From NCBI RefSeq assembly GCF_022682495.2, contig NC_071392.1, forward strand, positions 72,438,097 through 72,502,096: 64,000 nt of DNA, read 5' to 3'. A program made the translations under genes and the position numbers. This document shows, one piece after another, positions 46,191 through 57,319 of this stretch. This DNA comes from Desmodus rotundus. Taxonomy: Eukaryota > Chordata > Mammalia > Chiroptera > Phyllostomidae. Within the stretch, counting starts at the first letter, position 1. Each line of letters opens with the position of its first letter. The notes under the pieces were generated by a model. That model made no database searches and was not told the origin of the DNA. It was given only the letters and a program-made list of their open reading frames with translations.

Positions 46191-47751
46191 TGTTTTATTT
46201 TAGGAGATCTCTGTGTGTTATATGCTGCTTTATCTCATGTATATATTTCTTACAAAAGGAAGATAAATTTTCCACAATATGTTATTTTTGAACTCCAGTG
46301 AATTATCATGAGTGTTCGTTCACTCCACCTTGTGGGCTGAGCACACCAGCCCTGGTAAGTCTCTGTGAGTGCTCACAGTGGCCTGGAAATCCCTGCGCAG
46401 CACTGTAGGTTCTAGTGGGACTGAGCCGTGAAGTCGCTCGGGCACACCCCAGGGGCCAGTGTGGGTGCCTGCACAGTCTCTGCTCAGTGGGAGCCTGGGA
46501 ACCCGGGGGAATTAATCAACCTGTGTGCACATTAATTTATTAGGCAATTTATTTATTTAGGCAATTGATCAATGTTGTCCTTAAACTGTAATTGCTCTTC
46601 TGAATAATGAAGTAATGGTGACTCGAGAGTGGTCAGTTGGGATTTTGAAATTACCAATGGGGTTGAAAAGAGTAAGGAAGACAATATTCCCTTTTTGCCA
46701 CAATTGATTATTTAACAAGCTGACTTCATTAAAGAACTAAAGATTTATAAATGGGCATCAATTAGCTGTAATTTTGAATGTTAAAATGTTATTTTAATGC
46801 TAACATATATTTCTTATGTTAATATGGTAGTAGATATTACATATATCACTATGTAAGATAGAAATTATAATTTTTAATTTTAATTCTAGAAATATATTTC
46901 ATGCAATAGTAAATAAAAAATCATTATAAGATGAGTGAGGAGGAAAGGTCACCATAAAATATAAATATTTGGATTAAAAGGGTCTATTTAATAGTAACTT
47001 CATTCTACTTTTACTCACAGTTATGTTATTTGGAGAAGATTCTCTTCATGTATATTTTTACCTCAAGAGTTAATGGATTGGAATAGCATATCTATACTAA
47101 CTCTTAAATTTTAGTAAAATACTAGCATATGTTATTAATCATATGCTTCTCTACAAATTAACAGTTTCATTCTTCTTAAATATAATACTAATTGGGTTAA
47201 ATTACAGAACCCTTGACACAAAAACATATATTTTCTTGCTACAGGTTGTGATTTAATTTTAAGATCCATGGGTATGCATGTCACTGCTGAATTATAATTC
47301 TGTATCCATTCTCTGATATTTTCCTCTGTCCCAAACTTCATCTTCCCTGGTGCAGCTCTCAAAACAAAGTAGCTGACAAAGTCAGTAGGCCAAATAAATC
47401 TTTTCCATTATGATAGCATTTTTTCACTTATTTGATTTATTGAAGACTTAACCCTAATGTATTACAGTGCAATGCAGTATTATTGTGCATATTATGATTA
47501 TGTTAAATAATGTGGGGAAATGCATAGTTTTTTTAAATAAATAATTTTAAATAAATATTTTCATATGTTACACCAAGGTGAAATCCTGAAATACATATAT
47601 CTTTAAAGATAAAGGTATTTAGCTTTAAGCTACAAGATTTGCAAACTATACAATAAACACATATAATTTTTATAACTATTATAGATCTTCTCAATTTTAT
47701 TTAAAAATTATCTACATATTCAGGGCAGTATTATGATTTAAAATCCATTGC
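46191..47751. other. Unassigned; GC-richer patch and possible conserved element
   Basis: 46310-46510 is markedly richer in G+C. 46540-46800 resembles a conserved noncoding element (see findings). TTAGGCAATT occurs twice at 46540-46566. Confidence 0.35.
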
Positions 47752-48632
47752 CTTGAAATGTAAAACCACAATGAGATATCACATCACACCTGTCACAATG
47801 ACTATCTTTAATGAGCGAAACACCACGTGTTGGCAAATGTGTGGGGAAGATGGAAATGCACTTGGTGCACTGCCGGTAGGAATGGAGATTGGTGCAGCCA
47901 CTATGGAAGACAGTATGGAGGTTCCTCAAAATATTAAAAATAGAACTGCCTTAGGAACCAGCTATTCTACTTCAGGATATTTATGTAAAAAATGTAAAAC
48001 ACTAATTTGAAAGGATACCCATAATACATCTCTATGTTCATTGCAGCAATATTGACAATAGCTAAGATATGGAAGCAACCTAAGTGCCCACCAATAGAGG
48101 ATTGGGTAAAGAAATGTGGTATGTATATACAATGGAATACTACTAGGCCATAAATGATAAGATGTAAATCTTATCATTTGCAACAACCTGGATCTACCCA
48201 GAGAATATTATGCTAAATAAGTCAGACATTGAAAAACAAATACCATATAATTTTACTTATATGCAGAATCTAAAAAACAAAAAAAGGAAAAGGAAAGAAA
48301 AACACAACAGAAATAAACTCATAGATACAGTTAAAAAAAGATGGTTACCAGACTGAAAGGGGTTTAGCAGGCAGGGTGAAAAAGTTGAAGGGATGAAGAA
48401 GTACACCTTGGTAGTTACAAAATAGTCATGAGGTGTAAAGTAGAGCATAAGGAATATAGTCAATAATATTGTAATTATAATAAATATGTACAGTACCAGA
48501 TAGGTACTAGACTTATAGAGAGGATCACTTTGCAAATAAAATGAAATAAATGACTGACCACTATGCTGTATATATGTAACTACTATAAAATAATGTTACA
48601 TGTCAATTGTAATTGAAAAATAAAAAATAGCT
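47752..48632 (+). mobile_element. L1MA-type ORF2 end and 3'UTR
   Basis: AAACCACAATGAGATATCAC, ATTGGTGCAGCCACTATGGA, TATGGAGGTTCCTCAAAATA, TTCATTGCAGCAATATTGAC, GGAATACTACTAGGCCATAA, CAAATACCATATAATTTTAC and a TAATTGAAAAATAAAAAATA tail follow L1 order over 880 bases. Frame broken by stops. Confidence 0.9.
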
Positions 48633-49484
48633 AAGAAAACCCATTGCCTGTCACTGTAAATATTTATTATAAATAGAGTATTAGTGTGTCCATTAGGTAG
48701 TTGTAATTTCACTGCCTGGAGTGATCATGGGGAAAATCACCTCCAGCTGATTTGGGGGGAATAGAAACAGATACATAGTATAGAAATTTAACTTTTCACA
48801 TCTCGTGAAATACTCTAGCTAGTGTTTCTTTTATGTTTTGCTTTCCCCCCCCAAGATAACATAATAATTATATGAATAGAAATAAAAAACATTCTTTTCA
48901 TCTCAAACAAATCACACCATTCTCATTTTCTCTGCTAGGCTTTTATTATTTGTCCAAATGTTAATATAAAATTTATAAAACTTGATTATACATTAAAATT
49001 ATATTGATAAACTTAGTATGGTACATCCTATATTTTGATTTTTCATATATTATATATTTGATAACTTTTATATTTATTCAGAACTCTACAATTTACTGAG
49101 TACTTACCATGTTCCATAAACTGTTACAAATAAGGTGATCAAAAATTAGGGGTTTTTTTTTTTTGCCTTAAAGTAACCCCCGCCGTAATAAGGAAGCTGA
49201 CATGTAAATGACAAGCAAATTTACTATAAAAAAGGCTATCATGTAATATACATATTGCAGAGGTGATAAAAACTAGAGGATAATCAATTCTGCCACACTT
49301 ATAACTGAGTATTTTTTAAAGAATGCTGGTTATGCTACTGAACACAAATGAACAAGCAAATATCCGATTATACAGGAACTGAATTAAAATAACATGATCC
49401 AATAATTAATATCCTTATACAAAATACATTAGATGTATTAAATACTAACGTCAATATTTAAGAGAACAGTTTAACATAAGGTGT
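48633..49484. other. Unassigned AT-rich DNA
   Basis: A T run lies at 49153-49164. Nothing recognised. Confidence 0.3.
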
Positions 49485-49805
49485 AGGTATCATAGACAGA
49501 ATGTTTCTGTCCCTCCCAAACCCAGACGGGGCCTTTAGGAAGTAATTCAGTTTAAATGAGATCGTGAGGATGAGATGGATGTCTTCACAAGAAAAAGAAA
49601 GAGACTATAGCTTTTGCTCTCTCCACCATACGAGGACACAGCGAGAAGACAGCTACCTGCAAACCAGAAAGGGGGCTGTTGCCTGACACTGAGTGAGCTG
49701 GAACCTTGATCTCAAACTTCCCAGCCTCCAGAACTCTGAACTAAGTGTCTCCTGTTTAAGCCATCTGCTTTATGGTATTTTGTTACAGCAGCCCACACTA
49801 GACTG
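49485..49805 (+). mobile_element. MaLR LTR
   Basis: ATAGACAGAATGTTTCTGTC, GGGGCCTTTAGGAAGTAATT, ACGAGGACACAGCGAGAAGA, ACTTCCCAGCCTCCAGAACT and GGTATTTTGTTACAGCAGCC keep the whole MaLR LTR order. Confidence 0.72.
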
Positions 49806-51414
49806 GGGCTTTATAATAGCATAAGATTGACAGGACTCTTGTAAGTATAGTATATAGTGGAATGCTCAGGATTCTTGAGTCAAGAGGATTAATTTCTTTG
49901 CACACTGGTTATGTGCTGGTCTAAGCCAGGAGTGGTAGGAGGGACAATCTGTTCAAGCAACAAACCAGAATGGAGTGGCAATAGTTAAAGTGTCACAGTT
50001 CTGTATCATGGGCTACCCTTTATTTATTGAAAAAGAGAACCCCCTGTTCTGGTGTGCCTAGAAGCTGAGCTAGATGGCAGTGAAGAGGGCCGCTCCAGCA
50101 TCTGCTTGTCAACGGAGCTGACAGGAATAAATGGGCCAGCTTCCCAACCATTCGCAACCCTGATGCAGAATTCCTGTCAAGCCATGGGACAGAAACAAGA
50201 CACACTGACAGATATCAGCAACAGGAGGTTATGAACAATCCCCCAGAGGCCACGTACTGTCTGTCAAACTTCTTGTGGGGATGCTAAAGTGGAATTAACA
50301 GGCATGGCAAATCTAATCCACTTATTAAGACGTGGTCACTTGGGCAAACTATTTGTGTCCGAGAACTCTGGAGTTATCTTTGCTAAAACATGTTCCCACT
50401 TCATTTCTCTCCCCTCCCCCACCTAATTGACAATACCTATATCAAAATCACTTTTACTATAGTGACAATAAATTTAATATGTAAGAAACAGAAAGATTTT
50501 ACTTTTCCCAGTCCAAATTAAACTTAGCTTATATTTCAAACCATGTAAGACCATTTGCAATGAAATCTTGCCCTTAATTAAATATTTTTAAACAACAATT
50601 TAAATAATGGGCTATAGGAAACAGCCCTAAGGAGAAGTTCAGAAATGCTGATAACATAATGTAATTTATTCTTTTGTATTCTAACTGGTTTAAAGACTTA
50701 GCCTTCTGCTATCTTTTAGGATAGAGGAATTATTTTAGGATAGAGGAAATATGAAGATAACAATGCAATAGATTTTATTTTTTTATGGAACAGTAATTTG
50801 TTACTAAATTATATTCTAAATCTGTGTTTGCTGCTGTATATTGCATAAAATTTTTCAATGCTAAATGCTTTATATACAAGTCCCTGAACCTTTGTAATAA
50901 TTTCACCAGCATACACTTAAAAAAGAATTACAAAAAGTGGGTATGAGAATAGCTGTGATTTAGTTATAATTTATTTGACACTTTGATAATTTTTTTATCT
51001 GATCACTTTACTACAGGATAATATTCTCTACAGGTAGCGTTGTTCAACTACTCTTCATGCATGAAGATATAACTGACCTGAAACCAGAACACTAAATGAC
51101 TTTTCCTTTTATAGCTTTTCTCCCCTTTTTATATAATAGAATTATATGTTTGTGAGTATGTGTGTGTATGTGTGTGGCTGTTTGTATTCTTCAACATCCA
51201 AAAATAATAAAGGAAAAGAAAGTAGAATTTAGAATGAATAAAAAATATTAAATTGGCATAGTTCTCCATTTCATGATGTTGAGTAAGTAGGAAATAAAGT
51301 AAATAAAGTACCTAGTCACTGGTTTTGATAAGTGTAGTACACTACATTTTCACTGTTAAGTTGATAATTTATTTTTCATATACTACATTTAGGCCTCAAT
51401 TTAAAATCTATATT
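49806..51414. other. Unassigned 1.6-kb block
   Basis: 50040-50350 is GC-richer; nothing recognised. 50480-50680 is AT-rich with TTAATTAAAT-type words. A short GT-rich run lies at 51152-51180. Confidence 0.3.
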
Positions 51415-51580
51415 GGCCCTGGCCAGATAGCTCAGTTGGTTCGGGTGTCATCTCTATACGCCAACATTGTGGGTTCGATCCCTGGTCAGGGCACATATAA
51501 GAATCAACCAATAAATACATAAATAAGTGGAACAACAAATCGATGTTTCTCTCTCTCTAAAATAAATGAATAAAAATTAA
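51415..51580 (+). mobile_element. VES-type SINE
   Basis: The clearest SINE: GGCCCTGGCCAGATAGCTCA head, Pol III A box TAGCTCAGTTGG (51428-51439), B box GGTTCGATCCC (51472-51482), then GGTCAGGGCACATATAAG, the ACCAATAAATACATAAATAA part, TCTCTCTCTC and an A-rich tail. The only complete SINE on the plus strand here. Confidence 0.95.
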
Positions 51581-52739
51581 ACTATGTCATTTAACATTAA
51601 AATAAAGTTAAATTCTTTTAAGAACACCTTTTCTGTCCCCTGAAATTTTCATAGCTTTAATTTTTTTCCTAGCAGCAAAACAAAGTGAGTGGGAAGAAAT
51701 GATTAGCAATGGTGTCTTATTAGTGGAATGATAGTAGTAAAGTCACTTATTTACAAGAGAGATTTAATTTGAGAGTTTCTGCTTTTCACATTATTGTTTT
51801 TAGTTCTTCAATATAGTTATTGATATTTTGAGTCAACAGGAAATTTAAAAGATAAAACTGATTTAATGCATGTGCACATAAAAGGGCCCAGGTTTAATTA
51901 ATGTTTTTATATTTTATCTCTATATCTGTTTCTAGAGGCATACCTAAAATCATCCATGTATATCATAATGTGCAATATTTTGTAAGCTTCTGCTTCCATT
52001 TCTCCTTTTTATATTCTAACCGACAGATGAAACTGATGTAGCATCTTTTTCACTACCTGGTTTTTATACTACTCAGTTAGTAGAAATAGGTAAAAACTAA
52101 GTAATGAGATCTGATTTAAGTAGGGTCCTTCACTAGTCAGGAATGGCCTGGGAACAAACAGTCTTGTTTTTCAAAGTTTCTGCATTATTTTCACTGTTGT
52201 GTGACATATATGGCTTATGTAAAACTTGAGGTCCTTCTTTTAGGTTAATATATAAGGAAGTAAATTAGGTGGGAAAGAGTGGTTTTCTATGGTACAGCAC
52301 TCATTCTGGATGAAGACTTTTTTTGAAATGGTACCCTGACACACTATTCCTGGCTCAATCAAAGTTCTATTAATGATTTCCTAGAATATTATGGCAACTT
52401 AGCTTTTTTTTTAATTCAATTAGGTTGAATTAAATAGCAACACACATAACACATTTAGCATTCAGTTATAAAGACAAAATTATACCTAAAACAAAATATA
52501 TCAACCCAATTGGAACAATATGTTTTTAGGATATCACTCTCATTTCCCTCTCTCTATAGCAATTGTCCTCATCTTCTTCATCTGTCTTGTTTTTTTGTCT
52601 TGTTTTTACTGACATTAACTTCTATAAAAATAAAGGCTAACAAGTATTTTGTAACTTCTTATTTTCATAAGATTTCACACTTTCAAAAGTGCAACATAAT
52701 GAGAGCTCTGTATAATCTTTATTTAAATTAGCCAGTTGT
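51581..52739. other. Unassigned AT-rich DNA
   Basis: Nothing recognised. Confidence 0.3.
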
Positions 52740-53470
52740 TAACACATTGCCCCATTTTTTATCATTTATCTACTCTCTCTTTTTCTGTCTCTTTCTTTCT
52801 AATCAGATTCAAGCCACATTTCTGGCAGAAAAAGCACATACTTTCCCTGATGTTATGTCATTCTTAGTGCGCCATGTCCGACAGCATGTGATGCAAGTTT
52901 CTCTAAATGTTTGGTTGTATTAACGGTGCTGGTTAAGGTGGCATCCACTATTTGCATTTTAATCAAGTCTATTCCCCCCTTTTTAAATTAATAATAATTT
53001 TAGAGATATTCTTTAAGACTATGTTAAATATTGTGGCTTCATCAAATTTTCACCCAAGAATTTTTACCTTCTCTGGATCAATGTTATAATTTTATCATTC
53101 CAGCTATATTTTAAGTAGTACCTTGCTGAAAGAATTTTCCTTTCTCCATTTATTTATTCACTCATTTATTTTATTTAGCACAGTACAAGCTCATAGATAT
53201 TTTATGTAGCATTATAACTCATTGCTATCGTTATTTATTTAATTCTCATAATGTCCTACATTTGGCCAGTGGGAGTCCCACTAAACTGATCCTTATGTCC
53301 TTTTTTATGTGTCCCTCACTCTTGGAACACTTCCTAATTTTATTATATGACAAGCTGTTCCAGGCCTAACTTGTGTTCCTGGTCCCAGTCCTGGAATCAG
53401 TTTATCCAAGGAGACTATTCTTTCTCATAAAGGACAATATTTAGGTCTTGGTACTAGATGGAGAAAACTA
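52740..53470 (-). mobile_element. Ancient L1ME/HAL1-type 3' end
   Basis: Plus strand shows TTTGGCCAGTGGGAGTCCCA, CTTGGAACACTTCCTAATTT, GACAAGCTGTTCCAGGCC and a CCTGGAATCAGTTTATCCAA end, the reverse of the family found at 3200-3945. Confidence 0.65.
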
Positions 53471-53597
53471 GAAATAAAAAATAATCAAGAAATAAAGAAC
53501 ACGCACATATAGTCATTTCTCTATCTCTTTCTTAGTGAAGCTATAACAAATACTGCCAAATCTAATTCATAGCACATGGAGCACATGGTACAATATG
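53471..53597. other. Unassigned
   Basis: Nothing recognised. ACAATATGGT (53590-53599) may be the left target copy for the L1 that follows. Confidence 0.3.
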
Positions 53598-54492
53598 GTC
53601 TTTTTTTCTTTTTTTAGTTGAATTTATTGGGATAAACTTGGTTCAAAGAATTATATAGATTTCAAGTGTACAATTCTATAATACATCATCTGTATATTGT
53701 ATTGTGTGTCCACCACCCCAAGTCCCTTTCTATCACCATTTATCCCCCATTTACCTTCTCATACCTCCCCTGCTGCCTTCATCATGTAGTTGTATCTATT
53801 TTTGACTTTTTTTTTTTGCTTCCTCTCAACACCCCTCCCTCTGACAACTGTTGATCTGTTCTCTGGGTATCTATGAGTTTGTTTCTATTTTGTTTGTTAG
53901 TTTATTTTGTTCACTAGATTCCATATAGAAGTGAAGCCACATGGGATGTTTCTTTCTCTGACTGGCTTATTTCACTTAGCATAATACTCTCCAGATCCAT
54001 CTAAGCTGTTGCAAAGGATAAGATTTCTTCTTTTATTTTCTTTCTTTCTTTTTTACCACCAAGTAGTATTCTAGTATTCTATTGTGTAAGTGTGCCACAG
54101 CTCTTTTATGCACTCATCTACTTATGGGCACTCAGACTGCTTCCAAAGCGTTGCTACTGTAAATAGCGCCACAGTGAACACGGAGTTGCATATGTTGTTT
54201 CTCATCAGTGCTGTGGGTTTCTTCAGGTGCATTCCCAGAAGTGGAATCAACTGTGAACCCACAGAATGGGAGAACATATTTGCCAATGATACATTTGATA
54301 AGGGGTTAATATCCAAAATTTATAAAGTACTTATAAAAATCAACACCTAAAAAAACAACAACCCAATTAAACAATGGGCAAAGGACCTGAATAGACACTT
54401 CTCCAAAGAGGACATACAGAGGGCCAATAGACTTATGAAAGGATGTTTAACATCACTAATCATCAGATAAATGTAAATTAAAACCACAATAT
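53598..54492 (-). mobile_element. Twin-primed L1 with inverted 5' part
   Basis: From 53600 (T-rich tail) to about 54250 the L1 3' end reads on the minus strand. From about 54255 to 54492 an earlier L1 ORF2 stretch (AGAATGGGAGAACATATTTG, AGGGGTTAATATCCAAAATT, AATGGGCAAAGGACCTGAAT, AATTAAAACCACAATAT) reads on the plus strand. This head-to-head order with lost sequence at the join is the mark of twin priming. ACAATATGGT (53590) and ACAATATAGT (54486) may be the target duplication. Confidence 0.82.
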
Positions 54493-54889
54493 AGTATTCT
54501 AGAAGACCAGAAAACTCTCTTTATGAGTAATGATAAATCTGGCTTTCATTATCTGTAATATATTTGTACATTTGTTCAACCCTCAAATACACAGATCATG
54601 TATCAGAATTCATAACAAATATAACTTTGAAAAGCATGCCTTCTAATTAGAGTTCAAGGTTTTTTATCATACATTTTCTTTTCATATATTAAGATACACA
54701 TATCTCTGGTGTATAACTTCATTTTTTTATAGATAGACCTTATAACCTTCTATTTTTCACACATAGAACTGTATAAATTCTATATGGATGTGGAATATTT
54801 CATTACCTTTTCATCCCTGTCAAACATCTCCTAGAGGCGGCCATCTATCATTTTTTTCAACAGTAATTAATTTATCTCTTCTAGAAATT
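54493..54889. other. Unassigned, perhaps L1M 3'UTR
   Basis: Runs into the old L1 that follows and may be its 3'UTR. Confidence 0.3.
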
Positions 54890-55405
54890 TACTGAATGAA
54901 AGTATACATTATATTCTTTTTGTTTCCAGCTATTCTACACATCATAAAACCTTTTAGAGTCATTCATTTTGTTTCATGTTTCAGTAGTCTGATGAATTTT
55001 ATTATTAAGCAATATTCCATTGTATGAATTAGCACAATTATCTATTCATTCCCTTATGGGTAGACATTTGTGTAACATTAAATTTGAGAATATTACAATA
55101 TTATAGGTAAAATTGTTATGAACTTTCATGCATAAGTCTTTTTGTGGACATCTGTATTTATTTCTCTTGGGTGGATATTTAAGAGAGTTCTTTCTAGGCA
55201 ATATGTTAATTGCATGTTTACTTTTATTAGAAATTTCTCCCCAGCAATACGGGAGAATATAGTTGTGTCTTACCCTCACCAAATTTTGATGTCACTCTTT
55301 ATGTTTATTCTCATTCTCCTAGTGCTTGTGCAGTGATATCACATTATTGTTTTAATTCATATTAATTGATTTAATTTATGTTTATATAGTTATTGGTCCT
55401 TCATT

Positions 55406-57319
55406 TTTTAAAATATATTTTATTGATTATGCTATTACAGTTGTCCCATTTCCCCCCTTCACTCCTCTCCACCCTGCACCCCACCCCATATTCCCCCCTA
55501 CAGTTCATGTCCATGGGTCATACATATAAGTTCTTTGGCTTCTACATTTCCTATACTATTCTTACCCTCCCCCTATTTTCTACCTACCATCTATGCTATT
55601 TATTCTCTGTACCTTTCCCCCTTATCTATCCCCTACTCCCCTGTTGATAACCTTCCATGTGATCTCTATTTCTGTGGTTCTGTTCCTGTTCTAGTTGTTT
55701 CCTTAGTTTGCTTTTGTTTTTGTTTTAGATGTGGTTGTTAATAACTGTGAGTTTGCTGTCATTTTTACTGTTCATATTTTTTATCTTCTTTTTCTTAGGT
55801 AACTCCCTTTAACATTTCATATAATAAGGGCTTGGTGATGATGAACTTCTTTAACTTGACCTTATCTGAGAAGCACTTCATCTGCCCTTCCATTCTAAAT
55901 GAAAGCTTTGCTGGATAGAGCAATCTTGGATGGAGGTCCTTGACTTTCATGACTTGGAATACTTCTTGCCAGCCCCTTCTTGCCTGTAAGGTCTCTTTGG
56001 AGAAATCAGCTGACAGTCTTATGGGCACTCCTTTGTAGGTAACTGTGTCCTTTTCTCTTGCTGCTTCTAAGACTCTCTTCTTCTGTTTCATCTTGGGTAA
56101 TGTAATTACGATGTGCCTTGGTGTGTTCCTCCTTGGGTCCAGTTTCTTTGGGACTCTCTGAGCTTCCTGGACTTCCTGGAAGTCTATTTCCTTTGCCAGA
56201 TGAGGGAAGTTCTCCTTCATTATTTGTTCAAATAAGTTTTCAATTTTTTGTTCTTCCTCTTCTCCTTCTGGCACCCCTATAATCCGGATGTGGGAATGTT
56301 TAAAGATGTCCTGGAGGTTCCTAAGCCTTTCCTCATTTTTCTGAATTCTTGTTTTTTCATTCTTTTCTGCTTGGATGTTTCTTTCTTCCGTCTGGTCCAC
56401 ACCATTGATTTCAGTTCCAGCTTCCTTCCCATCACTATTGGTTCCCTGTAAATTTTCCTTTGTTTCTCTTAGCATAGCCTTCATTTTTTCATCTAATTTG
56501 CGACCAAATTCAACCAATTCTGTGAGCTTCCTGATTACCAGTGTTTTGAACTGTGCATCTGATAGGCTGGCTATCTCTTCGTCGCTTAGTTGAATTTTTT
56601 TCTGGAGCTTTCATCTGTTCTTTCATTTGGGCCATTTTTTTTTTTTTTTTGTCTTGGCATGCCTGTTGCATAAAGGGGCGCAGCCTTAGGTGTTCACCCA
56701 GGTGGGGCAGCCCACATCACTGTGCTGTGACTTTGGTGGAAGCTGTCTGAGAGGGAACAATGGCTCTTGCTCCACTCTCTGCCTGCTTTCAGTCACTCCC
56801 TCCACTACCCACAATCAAAGCGGGCTCTTCTGGTTCTGCTTCCCAAGTGGGTGGGTTTGTGTACGTTCTAGGACCCCATGGGTCTCTCCAACAAACTCTC
56901 CTGTGAGGTCAGGAGTTTATCCCGCTGTCACCTCAACCCCACAGGTGTTTTCTATCAGTGGTTTGAGGATTTATTTCCCCACACTGGAACTCTGGGTTGG
57001 GAGGTCTGTCACCCAGTCCACCAGCTGCTGCCTCACTGGCCAGCTTCGGCTTTGCCGACCCAGCTCCACAATCTGCCACCTTGCTGGGTCCACCAGCTGC
57101 CACCTTGCCACAAGTTCTCTCTGCCTGGCTGCCCATCTCGGCCGCTCCTACCAGTCTGGATGAATGTTTCTTCTTTATCTCCTTGGTTGTCAGACTTTCA
57201 TACAGTTTGATTTTCTGTCAGTTCTGGTTGTTTTTTGTTTTTAAATTGTTGTTGTCCTTCTTTTGGTTGTGTGAGGAAGTACAGTGTGTCTACCTATGCC
57301 TCCATCTTGGCCAGAAGTC
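55406..57319 (-). mobile_element. Complete ORF1-only (HAL1-like) LINE, 1.9 kb, 12-bp TSD
   Basis: TGGTCCTTCATT flanks the unit at 55394-55405 and 57320-57331. On the minus strand the element starts GACTTCTGGCCAAGATGGAG, has a 684-base 5'UTR (57319-56636), ORF1 (56635-55795), a 389-base 3'UTR and an A-rich end. There is no ORF2 sequence at all. 3'UTR and ORF1 are collinear with the element at 1-1010. The start resembles young bat L1 5' ends, so promoter function is plausible. A run of some 16 T (56636-56651) lies directly before the ORF1 start codon. Confidence 0.92.
55795..56635 (-). pseudogene. LINE-1 ORF1 protein with one frameshift
   Basis: The start codon at 56635-56633 follows an A run. 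The product starts MAQMKEQMK and loses frame in the A run at 56595-56601, which has seven A where six would keep the frame. From there the rest is open to the stop at 55795. Total length 841 bases is 280 codons plus one base. Domains: N-terminal coiled-coil region (LTELVEFGRKLDEKMKAML), RRM (RIIGVPEGEEEEQ onward), C-terminal domain (ARRGWQEVF, HPRLLYPAKLSF). About 279 residues if uninterrupted, shorter than human L1 ORF1p (338). A downstream ATG (56517) opens a 240-codon frame. The single slip suggests a young copy. Confidence 0.9.

Noticed and set aside
48158..48180. Palindrome around TGATAAGATG...CTTATCA as a regulatory site
   Set aside because: Lies inside an L1 3' end where the consensus has a related stretch; chance result of L1 decay.
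56690..57210. Plus-strand frames of 110-157 codons
   Set aside because: Antisense translation of the LINE 5'UTR, which is CpG/GC-richer and so poor in stops.
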